In this document: positions 1 through 12,800 of the stretch, in pieces
Layout: every line of letters starts with the position of its first letter
Numbering within the stretch: position 1 is the stretch's first letter
Source of the DNA: Tubiluchus corallicola
Lineage: Eukaryota; Priapulida; Priapulimorpha; Priapulimorphida; Tubiluchidae
DNA: 64,000 nt
Assembly (NCBI GenBank): GCA_030141605.1
Contig: JAQGDQ010002377.1
Span: 124,001-188,000, forward strand
Reading direction: 5' to 3'
The notes under the pieces: generated by a model
What the model saw: only the letters and a program-made list of their open reading frames with translations
What the model was told of the DNA's origin: nothing
The model's database searches: none
Program-made: the position numbers and the translations under genes

Positions 1-22
1 TATAATTTTCTTTCTTTGACAG

Positions 23-3000
23 ATTTATGAGACAATTTCAGTGCGACATGGATTAATGATAGTCGGGGAAACCATGGGAGGTAAAACCAGCGCGTATAAA
101 ATCTTAGCCCTGGCTCTTTCTGACATCGACAGCAAAAGATTGTCGTATGAAACACCCCGTAGTTCACTGCGATTTGATGAATGTGATGTTCAGTATAGCA
201 TAATCAACCCAAAGGCTATTACTATTGGACAGCTGTATGGATGTTTTGATCCAGTGTCACATGAATGGACTGATGGTAAGTTGTGAAACACACATGCTTT
301 TCTACTTCAGGCCGACAATAAAATACTTCTATTTTCTACTAATCACATACACGGTCTGGAATTTTATATTTCTTTTGTACGTTCATACACTTACAAAATG
401 CAATAATTATTATAACATCATTGTTTGGAGAGGCTGCAGCCATGTTTTTCTATGGCTAACTATGCCAGGGTTGCTGTATTGTATGATGCTGATTATTGTA
501 TTGGAGGCTAAAGAGTATAGTATTTTCCACCAAATGAGCATATTAATGGCCGAGTATATCATATATATATATATATACAGTAGTCACCGCTTAATAGACT
601 CAATCATTTAATTGAATCAAATAACCCCTCATAATTGATTCGATATTTTGCCTTCACATGCTCAAAAATAAGACACTTTCGTGTGAACTTTAATGACTTT
701 TTATGTCATTAAAGCTTAGAGTCATAAGCTTTTATGACTTTTATATCATCTTAGTTGGCTTTTTTCCTATAATATACATAGAAACAATCATGTTAAGTAC
801 CGTTTTGTTTGTAAGCAGGAACATTTAGCTACTTTAGCATACCCTAATTGTATAAGCCTAATGGTTTGCTTTGACCTGCTAGTCCGCTGCAATTAACCTC
901 ATTACCCAAGAATTCCTAGAAGCTAAACATTTAATCACTTGTTTAGCTGTTTGCTTTTGAAGCTCTGGCAGTCTTTGCCAGAAAGTTTAATAAGTTAGAT
1001 GTTGTTATGCTGTTATGCCAGGGATGCAAATACAGTACAGCAAGTACGTCACAATAGCAAGCTGGAGCTTAAGCCAAGCTACAGACGAAGGTGCGGAGAA
1101 ACACAGGCACCGTCAACAGTTTAAGCATGCCAAGCACCAAGTATTTTATGAGCATTTGTGCATCATGCAACAACAGACTTTCAACATTTTTATCATTTTG
1201 AGAACTTTGTGAGCCAACTTCTTCATGATAAAATAAAGTAGCCGACTTTGAAGGAATTTTTGTAGTTTTTGAAAATAAGTAGACTTGTATGATTTAAGGT
1301 TAAAAAGTACACTTTTTAATTTATTGCTAATTCACTTATATAAATTAATATTTTAAAACATTTTTTCTAACTTTTAACTGCATGAAGGAATTTAGCCATT
1401 ACTTCGTTTCTAAAATTCATTAAAAACCTTTGCAGTGCATAGTAAGCTGATGACTCACACTTTGTACCTGTAATATACTTTACATCCATCGGTTAATAGG
1501 TTCATTCAGTTAATTGGGTCAAAACACGTCGGACCCAAAATGAGTCTATTAAGCAGCGACTACTGTATATATATATATATATATATATACTACTGTATAT
1601 ATAGTATATATAGTATATATATATATATATATATATACTATAATTATCAGAACATACTGTACTTCATATTATACCAAAAAATGATAATTGATAATTATAT
1701 GGTAATTTAATTGGTAATGCAAAAGAAAAACAAGTGTGAAAGAATCTAGATTGAAAAATTTTAAACATTTTGCTAATCAGTGAAAAATTAGCAAACGGCT
1801 GCCTTGGTGCTTAAAAGAGTAGATGGTAATTGAATGTTAGTTTTTTATCATACTAAAAACACGCCAAATAATTAAATTAACAATTAATATAATTACTAGG
1901 AAAAGTTGGATGTTTTCGGAAGCAAATTCTTGTTCACAAAGTAACTAAAGTGACAATACACTGTTACACTTTTTACTTCAATTATGTATTCAGTAATTGT
2001 AGTTTAGTGTGACAACACCGTAAATTTATATAGTTTCCAAAGATATTATAGGATAAAAAACTGGTAGGGCTGATAATTCAGTGTTGAAATATAGATACTG
2101 ATAGTTCTTAATAATTAACCTAGGATTGAGAGTCGTGGGCCTATTTTACTATTTATAATTATTGTCAGCCAAAATAGGAATTTTCATTAGTTTGATCAGT
2201 TGTTTACTTTGACTGTTACTTTGATGAGCTAGTTGTTGTGAGTAATGAATAATCACAAACATTAAAACGTTATGAGGGAAATTATAGAATATGTGTGTCT
2301 TTAATGCATTCTGACTTTAACAATAGAATTAATATCATACATGCTCCAACAATTTTTTTTATTTAACTGTTGCACATTATGAAATCGTTATTAATGTAAT
2401 AGACTGATATAGACGCTATGTTGTTTTTGCAGGAGTATTGGCAAACATTTTCCGTCAGTATAGCAGCAGCTCATCTGAAAATAGAAAGTGGATTTTATTC
2501 GATGGTCCAGTTGACGCTGTGTGGATTGAGAACATGAATACAGTATTGGACGATAATAGAAAGGTATTGCATCTATGTTAGTTTATGTGGTATTTAGTCA
2601 TAGTGTGCAGTCAAGTCAAGAAACTAATGAAGCATTTGTGTACCAGTATCATCACTTAGATTACAGCAAAGAGTTGTAGAATGAATCGAGTTTTTTGATT
2701 GCTTTTAGCCTTTTTGTATAATTTGAAGCTTGTGTCTTCAATAAGTCTTTTGACAGTTTTGGTGATTGATGATGATCATAAAAAGATCAAAGCTTAAGTG
2801 AACCTTACAACATTATCTGAACCAAACAACGCATTTGTTTACACTTGACAATGCCTTGAAGCCCATGCTATTGTAATAGTAACAGTTCTTGGCATTAATT
2901 TTCGTTTCATTTATTTCATTTTACATGGATTGCTGCTGCTTGTTAGTTTAGAGTTATACAAGCAAGTATAGGAAAAAAATAGCCACATATTTTACCCGTA

Positions 3001-3828
3001 GTTACGTACGTATGTGACGGTTGTATGTAAGATGCGCTGGGTTCACTTAACCTTTGACTGTGCGTGCACATAGTGAAATGGTGTGTTGGTTTATTATTTT
3101 AAATATGCATGTATATTTATATGCCTGTACTCAGTGTTTTGTTTGTTTTGAACCTTTTTGTATAATTTGAAGCAAGATCTGCACTGCACATGTGTTGTCA
3201 AAGTAATGTTTATTATACTTGTTAAACAAATAAACATCTTAATATACACATATTATTATTAAGTATAACACTCTAGAGAATGTGCCAATTCACTATTGCC
3301 ACATCGTAAACGTAGGTAAACAAAGCTATCAAGTATAAGGAACAAGTTTTGATTGATTGATTTTTGTAAAACTTGTTATAACAACAACAATTCTGGTTCT
3401 CTGAACAGTCTACCTTGTTTGCCCATTGATTTACAGCAAGTATCATGTGAGAGTCCACAAATCAATTTTAAGCTAAACTGTTGTAAATTGTAAAATCTGC
3501 CAAATGCTAATACCTTCTCTTTGTCATACATTCCTTGTAAAAGCAACTCTGCTTCATATTATTCCCAACCCACACTAGTTTTAAATGCTGAATTTTTACG
3601 AGCATCAATTTTTCAAGTTGGCTTTGCATTGACGATTTTCTTGCTTCTAAACTGTAACAATGTTTTTTTATTTTGGTTTTTACTTTTTTGCTGTAGTTAT
3701 GTTTAATGAGTGGAGAGATCATTCAAATGAATAACAAGATGAATTTAATATTTGAACCGGCAGATTTGGAGCAAGCATCACCAGCTACAGTTAGTAGGTG
3801 TGGCATGATATACATGGAACCAGCTGAG
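23..3828 (+). CDS. DNAH7: Dynein exons 1-3: AAA2 module
   Basis: Exons 23-275, 2433-2563 and 3697-3828 encode fragment residues 1-172. The AAA2 Walker A (P-loop) reads GETMGGKT at residues 15-22, preceded by VRHGLMIV, a strongly conserved dynein context. The Walker B-like segment [12 protein letters not shown] follows in exon 2, and exon 3 carries [11 protein letters not shown] and [21 protein letters not shown]2 binds nucleotide structurally in dyneins; AAA1, which does most of the hydrolysis, is upstream of the window. Exon 1 starts on a codon boundary after TTTGACAG. The Gly codon of WTDG is split between exons 1 and 2. The large intron 276-2432 holds a dispersed repeat and a pogo-like element. 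Confidence 0.95.
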
Positions 3829-6800
3829 GTACATGTCAGCCTTTGGATGTTTGTCTTACTCTATATCCAGTATTACACTTTATAATTCAGAATTGCTGCA
3901 TTTTTAGCCATTTTATTGATCATTTTGTAAGTATACTAAGAAAGTATATTTGTCAGACTTATGCTTAAATAAATCAAAGGAAAACCAGACACAATCTTAA
4001 AATGTTGGTCAAACAATCTACTCTTTAAAATATTGAAACGTGAAATACTTATTACCACTCAAATGCAATTTCACGTTCACACTGCTAGTTCTTTACTGCT
4101 AGCTAGGCGAGCACTGGCGCCTGCATTTTGGAAATGTGTTTCACAAAAAAGGTGCTGAACCTCTCGGTTCAGAGGTGTTTGTTTGTGACATAGTACACAC
4201 GTTCAACAGCTCATGCGTGAGCACGTCCATAAATTTTAAATTTTGAATTTTTATCTTTAAACTTATCGAGTTTTAGTACAACACACTGAATCTTTTACGG
4301 TAGCACTATACTTCAATCTTCACTTTCGCAAACAAGTGCAATGCACTCATGGAATACTTTGCTGTTGAAAATATGTTCGTTTGTAATGTCATCAATAGTT
4401 GGCCTTGCCGACTTTAGTTAAGGTTTTAAAATAATTGTTTAACTATCACAATCATGCTTTTCCAGTATTATTGTTGTTAAAATGTATATTTTTTATCGTA
4501 CTTGAAAATGGGATAGTATGTGAAAAATCATCCTGTCGTTCTTTAAATGAAACTGTATAGCTTGAATTTTTGCTGCAGTTGGGCTGGCAACCACTTAAGG
4601 ATTCATTTATATACAAGCTTAAGGAAGCATACAGCATCGAGCAAGCAAAACTTGTTAATGAGCTATTTGATTGGTTAGTTCCGTCATGTTTTGATTTCGT
4701 TCGTCACGAATGCAACCTGTTTCTCCAGACGTCACAACTCCATTTGGCGCAGTCTTTAATGAGACTGTTTTCTTGTCTGATTGAGAATATCACATATTCT
4801 GTAGACATGGGCTCAATGACTAGTGTGACCACTGTCAACCCTGCTCAGGTATGTGTGTCTGTAAACGCTATTAAGAAAGCTCACGGCACTCTTTCATTAC
4901 TAACACATGGAAACACTCTTACATGTTTAAATATAAACTGTTGCATACGCATTACGGATCACGCATCACGCATTACATACACATGGAGTCATACCTTTGC
5001 GGATGTTAAAATGATAATAAGATGCAAGAATGACACTGATCCACCTTTACACAGGTTATTAGTAGACAAAATGTGTCTGTTTCATTTTATTTTGTGGCTT
5101 ATTCTGTGCATTCTGCAAGACTTTGGTAAAAATTGTTTTTGTTCATCCTGTGTTATGTTATTAAGCTTTGTTATCTTATGGTACTGTCAAATACTTAGAT
5201 AAGTGGCTGAAATTTTGAGTGGCATGAAGAGTAGGTTGTCCTGTTTTCCTTTCCTTCCTTTCTTCTCCAGCAAGAAATTTATTATCCAATTTTTTTCATT
5301 TGAGGGTTGTCTGTATAATGTTACAAAGATTAACAAACTTCCAAAAATTCTGAAATTCTTGCTGCTGTAATCCAGGTGGCACAAAATATGTTATTACAAT
5401 GTTGTGACAATATTTTTGCAAATATTGGGACAATTTGTAAATGTGGACTTGCCAAAACATTGTACCAATTTTTGTACAATAATTTTTGACAATATTTTTC
5501 CATGTTGTGACAATGTTGTGATCATATTGGTAACAACATTGTCACAATATGGAAAAAAGTATTGTCAAAAAATATTGGTACAATATTGTTTCAATATTGG
5601 TACCAATATCATCACAACACTGTCACAATATTGAAAAAAATATTGTCAAAAAATATAGTTCCAATGTTGTGGAAGTCCACATTTCTGTATTATCTCAATA
5701 TTTGCATAAAATATTGTGAGAACATTGTGACAGCATTGTCTTACTACTTGAGAAGTTGTATCGGTCAAGTTCTTCTGCCTGAAGTAGTTTTCATTTGTTA
5801 TTTAAACACAAATTAAATTGTAAAGAAAGTGCTTTTGTTTTCCAGGTGACACTGTTTTTGCAGATATTTTTCATATTCTCTGTAGTGTGGACAGTAGCTG
5901 GAACATTGGACAATAATAGCAGACATAAATTTGATGAGTTCTTTCGTTCTTTGCTCTCTGGAGCTATAGCGGAGAAACCACATTGTTTTAAATTGCCTAA
6001 GGTGAAAACAGCTAAAGATTCTAGTTAGTTTAAAGTGCTTCGATGTTTATAAAGAATTACAGTTATGCGCTGTGTTGATGCACTGTATATAAGTTTAATA
6101 TGAGATAAAATGAGAATAATGCTAAAAAATAAAAAAAGCGAAAGTGTAGACTTTTTAGCACACTAAAAACAAACACTGAGCTCTCACTAATTAACAAAAA
6201 ATGATTATTTTAAATTGCAAACTGTGTAGACTGTTACTGTCTTCCATATAATAATGAAAATCAGAAACTTGTAAACAATTTTTATTTATTAAAAAATTAA
6301 AAGGGTGAACTCTGCTACCAGGAGAAAAAATGAGTTCACATTGCCTGCTTATACAGTGTAAATAAATTATACTGGTTTAAATTGGTATACACACTGTTAC
6401 TTTATAACGATGTGAAGCAACATCGTCATTTCTCACAGTCATGCATTAACAGTGTATCGTGAAAAAATTACGCATATTTAATTTTGATGTGATCATGGTA
6501 TGTACACACTTAGCGTTCATTTACGTCGATGCCCCATTATCACGATGATTTCATAAAGTGGCAGTGTGTATGCTGCATAAGGGTGCGAACACAATGAAAG
6601 CTTGTAAAATCACACTTATATTATAAGCACTTGTAAACAGCAGAGAAAAAACTAGTGTGAGAACCCTCAATAGAGGTACAAATCCATGCATTCTCATAAA
6701 GTCACCATGGGGAAAATTTATTATTGACCATGTGACCTCGACTTTTGACATTTAGAGCAAAATATAGTGGGTTTCCAGGTCCTTCCAAGAGCTACACTAT

Positions 6801-9800
6801 ATCAAATTTAATGAACAGGCCTATAACTTTGTCCATGTATCCTGTTACACAGATAAATAGACACAGGCGAGCAAATGCCTTACTTTTTTAGCCTGCCTAT
6901 ACTTTGATGTTATCCCAGAAACGTGAAATTAGGGAGTACTAGTATTAATTTTTTTCAGCTAAAGCATGTGGAGAAAAAATAGATGAGAAGCCCTTAGCAA
7001 TTTCCAGCTGCATAAAATTTTTTCTTTTTGTACCTGCAGACAGAATTTGTTTGATATGTTTCTATATATCAGTTGTTCAAAAACCAATTGTTTCTTCAGT
7101 ATTTGTGTAAAAGGAAGAAAATGGCTGCCAACCGTACGATTATATTATTTACCAGCATGCTTAAAGTGCGAAAAAATCGTACATTCTTATAATATTATAA
7201 GCTCGGGAAGCAAGCTCTCATAGACTAGCATGGGTGTCTGTCATGTGTGGTTGTATGTATTGTCATAGAACATTCTGGTAGCTTGCTTGCATTTATCAGT
7301 GCAGGTAGTATGAGCACCGAAAACCAGCATTCGTTGTGCCCGTGCCCTAAGTACGGAAACAAAGTCACTGAAGTCACTAAGCCTGTGAAACAATTGGACA
7401 AAGTCGGGTAGTAGGATTTCTTGCCTCATTTTAAAGTGTGAGCATGGCTAAAACATCACAAGTTTTCCCTTTCAGCTTTGAAAAGTCTGTTCCCTGAATG
7501 CCATTATAATTTTTTTATTACAGCTACTACTAATGAGCTGTCCTGGTGCATTGATTGCTGAGGTGTGCTGTAATACATCTGAATCTTCGATTACTTTCAG
7601 AACTTGATGTTTCCATCAAAAGGCACAGTTTTTGATCACAGGTTTAACACTGCTAGCGGAAATTGGGTACCATGGACAAACATCCAGGATTTTACAGCCA
7701 ATAGCATACCTGCCAATGCTAAAGTATGTATTGTTTGGTTTAAACAATGACAGTTCCATGAACCTTTCGTTCGTTGAAACAAGTGATTTGGATTAACTTT
7801 GTTTAATTTAATTTAAGTGAGTCAAAAAGACTGATGCTTTGCTCTGTGTAAAAAACAATTTGTTTATGAAACTTTAAAATGCTGAACAGTTAGGAATTAC
7901 GGAACAGTTATGGATGAATAAATGGACAGATAGAAAGAAGAATTATTGTTTGGCGTAATGCTATACATATACAACATACATATCAAGTGTAAATAATACA
8001 ATGTAAAGACCACTCAAAGTAAATGCATAATTCATAAGTCAACTTCAGTGTGATTCCTGTGTGTGACACGGGCCTTTTACTGAGTGTTGCAAAAAATAAC
8101 TGAGTTGTCGACTGTGGTCTATTTGGACGTTTTTGTATTATGCGTGATTAGTGTGACCTTTTCATATGAGTCCCTGTGAGTGACAGGAAAGTAAGAAGGG
8201 CAGCCTAAAGAAGGCTCACCAAGTCAAGTTTGCACCAGCACATTTTGATCATTATAGCAGGTGTGAGTTATCAGAGTCTGCTTTTTTACAGGTAAGTGAA
8301 CTGATTATTCCTACTGATGATACATCACGACAGGTGTTTTTTCTTAACACCTACCTACTGAATAGCAATGTGCCTTTGCTATTTCTGGGTCCAACAGGAA
8401 CTGGTAAATCGGCTACAGTTAACAATTTTCTTGTGACTTTGCCGAAAGAAAAGTAAGTAGCATTTTAGTTACATCAAATGCTTTTACTAACTTCGCAGAC
8501 AAGAGCAATTTTTATGTTCATACTGAATAAAGTCCATGCCGGATTAAGGCATAGGCTTTATGGGCTGCAGCCCATGGGCCTCCAGACATTAAGTGAAATT
8601 AATTTACAGTGAAAAGTTATTTAGTACTATTCGTAGTATATTTTATCATATAGGTTATTGTTAATATTTATTGTAATTTGTACGTAATGTTATTTAATAT
8701 TTCAAAAACTTATTTAAATTTTTTTAAATATTAGAATATTTCTTCTCTTTTTTGTTGTGTTAATCTTGCATCCGTTTATGTGGGGCTAGTGTTGGCATTA
8801 TGTTATTGAAATTGAATGAACTAGTTTAAACATTTCAACAGTCTTGCTTTTGTTATTTGTCACAAGGGGCTGGGGCCTCACAGTATCTGTAGCCCAAAAG
8901 CTTACAAAATCAAAATCCGGTCCGAAATTATAAAGTAATGCACAAAAAAGTTTGTAAGATTTGGTAAGAGAGGATGTTATTTGAATTTAAGATTTTGCTC
9001 TCTGCTAAATTAAGAATTTAAGTTGAATCACGCCATACACGTCTGATCTTTTAAAAACGTTCGAGAGGTGATATCTTTAGCCACATTGTCACCATGCTGA
9101 GAACTAGTTATTAAGTTAACAAGTATTCTGAAAACAACGCTGAAGGTACTTTTAATGTTAAGCGATAATTTTAATGATATTGTTATCAGCAATGTCTAAA
9201 CTACTTTTTGAAACCCAATCATATTTTGCATTCAGTGCTGCTTGAATTGTTTACATTTAATGTTTAGTATATGAAGGGCAACATTTTACAAGATTTCTTT
9301 TATCCATCCATTCTTAGGTCAGTGGAATCTTAATGCTGTTACCTGGTACATAATTTTTTTAGGTTTTTGCCAAACTGCATTAATTTTTCTGCGAGGACAT
9401 CTTCCGAGCAAACTCAGGACATTATAATGTCCAAGCTGGACAGGTATTGTGTTTATTTATATTTTACGCTAGCCATTTTTTATTAACAAATAGTTATTTA
9501 GTTTTGTTTGGAGCTAGTACTGTTTTGATGTTGAAATATCTCCCACTTGAGATTCAACTTCTAACTGAAATAGCTTACAGTGTAGGTTAACTTGCAATCA
9601 GGACGGGATTACTCTATAGGTTAGTATAGGTTGCAGCCTAGGGCCCCTCGAGCGTGGGGGGGGGGGCATATTTTGCATTGCTGAATAAGTCATATGACTT
9701 AAATAAAATTTCAACTGTAAAAAACGTCAAAAAGTCTGAAAACTCAATTTTAAAAAAGTGGCACCTTTGAGATAAAGGACTCTTGGTTGAGGCCATTTAT

Positions 9801-12800
9801 TTGAGATAAAGTGTCCTAGCTCGAGGTCCTTTATTTGATATATGAGCCTCCACCTATTTAGATGTCGCTAAAATTTATCACAAGAACGAATATTCAAGAT
9901 GAGCAGGGTAAGGAGTGGCTCCATCTGAGGGGGCTGCATAATTTTCTTGGCCTAGGGGCACCATAAGATCATAATCCAGCCTTCTTTGCAATCCAAAACC
10001 TATATCAACCCTAGTGAAGCTTGTACTTTTGCAAAATCTTGAATCTTGTACAAACACACAGATTTCCCACTAGATCTTCACTTACATAAATGCTGTACAG
10101 ATTTTAATCACACCACTAAAGTTTTCAGCAACTTATTTTGTGTTGGCTGTAATTGGGATGGGCACTTAAATAGTTAATTTGGCCAAATCTCAAGTGGAAA
10201 AAGATCTGCTTAAATCAATATAATAAATTAATTTTTCCTGAATAATGTTAAAATTATGTACAATAAACGGTCATGAATAGTTTACGACATTTTTGATTGC
10301 CCACAATTCATTTATATAAGGCAAACATAGTGTGATGCTTTTCTTATTACAGAAACAGTAAAAAAATGTTTATTGTAGGCCCTTTCACTATATTTGTACA
10401 CAAAATTATTGTAAATGTGTTAGATGAAATAAATTACTTATAACTTATGACTGAACACTAATAATTGAAGTCAGTCAGATTACCAGCTGTGAAAAATTCC
10501 AGAAGGCTGAAGACATATACAGCAGCAATCTGGTAGAGGTAAATGAAAGTCATTTTTGCATTTTGCACATAGTTAAAATTTCAATCTGCCATTTAAACTC
10601 ATTTTCTTTATTTGGTTACCAGCCCAACAACATTTGATTTTTTCTGATACATTAATTTAAGGAAAGTCACACTCTTGCTAACAAGTCATATATCTTTTTA
10701 TTTTCTTACCAGGCGCCGTAAAGGTTTGTTTGCTCCCCCTGTTGGTAAAAAGATGATTGTATTTGTTGATGACGTTAATATGCCAGCTAAAGAAAAATAT
10801 GGAGCCCAACCTCCAATAGAGCTTCTTAGACAGGTAGCTTATATTTAATTATTAGCTTTACTTTAGTTCATTAAAGTAACATCCAAAACATGTGTATAGC
10901 TCAATGTGCCATCTACAATACTTTAGCACATGGCTGTCAATGCATGGGCACAGTAGGCAGTTGCCTTGGCCTCACAAGTACAGGAGCCCTATTCTAGTCT
11001 ATATGTATTGTGACTTGCTGTCAATAAATAAATACTGTGCACTATACTAAATATAAATTGTGTCTACCACTCTCTCCCTACATTGTACAGAAAAATAATG
11101 TCGGATGACTTGAAATCTGTGTTTCCCAATGCTGAAATTGCACTTAGAGAGTTCACGTGAATGGTATTCATTTTCAAGACTGAAACTTTAAAAAAATCAG
11201 CTTTGTAGCACAGTGAGGCAGCAGCATTTGAACTGGCTTTCACTCATGAATAATGACATCCTGAAGACCATTGACTTCAAGCCAATTATAACTGAATTGT
11301 GTTGAACGTTTGATTAATAATAAATAATTTGTAGTAATCTCATACTTTGCCATCTCCGTCTGCGTGGTTTACTAATTGAGTATCATTTATGTGTTGGAAT
11401 TTTCGTGTTTTTCAAGGCTCTTGTTGTATTGTACAAGTATTCCGTGTTATTTGTTATGTGTTGCTTATCTTTGCTGTACCGCATGTTTTTTAATGTTTAA
11501 ACATTGATTTTGTTTATACGTTCCAATACAATAAAATTATACGTTTAATTTTATCGACCATTTACATCTATATTCCTGTGAATGGTTGTGTAGGTAGTGC
11601 ATTGTTTTGCCCGAGGGCATATAATGCTGTTAAGATGGCCAAGCTTTAGCACTAGCTGCCCAACTACCATTTTGTATGGATAATTGTTAGGATACTGTTT
11701 ATAGTTTATTGATGTGATGTACATTTGCAACAATGTGAATCCCTTGGGACAGGGAAAGTTTTTTGTCAAATTAAGCTAGGTTAGTAGAAGAAAATTTAAT
11801 TTGCACAAACTTAGTTCTGTTAGGTAAAAAAGCTTTTCAAGTCTGTGGAACTGTAACTGCAGGTATTTGCAAAATTTTTGAAGGAAACTGCTATTGTAAA
11901 TTTGTAGCTTAACCTTTTGTAAACTTGCAATGAATACCATCATTGCCTTTATAGATGTCTTTTAAAAGTATGGGAATCATATAATGAATAGCAATCTGAA
12001 CTTTTTTAAATTTTCACATCAACTACAACCTTATTGCAACTGTTAGTTTTTAAGAATTACTATATGTTATTAGCTTCTCTTTGTAATATTTAATATAAAA
12101 CTGCATCTAGATACAGTTTGAGATATAACATTCGCATTTGTGAAAATAGCAGCTGCTATTTTTTATGTTAATTTTTCACTAATGTGTTTTGTGCATTTAG
12201 ATGATGGACCATGGTCACTGGTTTGATAGAAAAGATACGAGTGAGCTTCGACTTGCAGATGTTGTAAGTACTGAAAAAATTACAGTATTCCATAAACCAC
12301 TTTATATGCATTCCGCAAAACTGGGATCAGTAAAACAATTATGTTCTTAGCAATGTAATAAGCCTTTTCACAATTCCAGCGATCGATGATGATCATAAAA
12401 AGGTCAAAGGTTAAGTGAACCAGACAACGCATTTGTGTACACTTGATAACGCCTTGCAAGCCCATGTTATTGTAATAATATCAATTTTAACAGCTAGCTA
12501 AAACCTTACCTAGTTCATTTTTCTTGTTCATAAGCAAGATCCTACTAGCAAGTCATTCTACATCGCACAGACTAATGCTAATTAAATCCATGTAAAACAA
12601 TAAGGAAATAACGTCGCAACTGAAGTTACTGAACTGATGTGGTAGACAGATTTGCTTTACCCACATGTCACGTCGTGGTTGTAGTTAAGACGTATTGCTG
12701 GGGCATCACTTATCATTTGGCCGACCGCAACTGCTCATGCACACAGCAAAACTGTGAAAAGACTTGTACAATAGAACCTAAACGATTCTATGGGAAACTG

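Noticed and set aside
225-611. 128-codon frame after dynein exon 1
   Set aside because: It overlaps exon 1 in a different frame and runs into a repeat; no recognisable domain.
752-760. Arg in place of Lys in the AAA4 P-loop (protein residues 752-760, encoded at the exon 14/15 junction) as a sign of inactivation
   Set aside because: To my knowledge axonemal dynein AAA4 commonly has GxGGSGR, so this is normal for the family. Coordinates here are residue numbers.
5404-5816. Asn/Ile/Thr-rich frames in dynein intron 4
   Set aside because: They lie in the palindromic foldback element; low-complexity artefacts.
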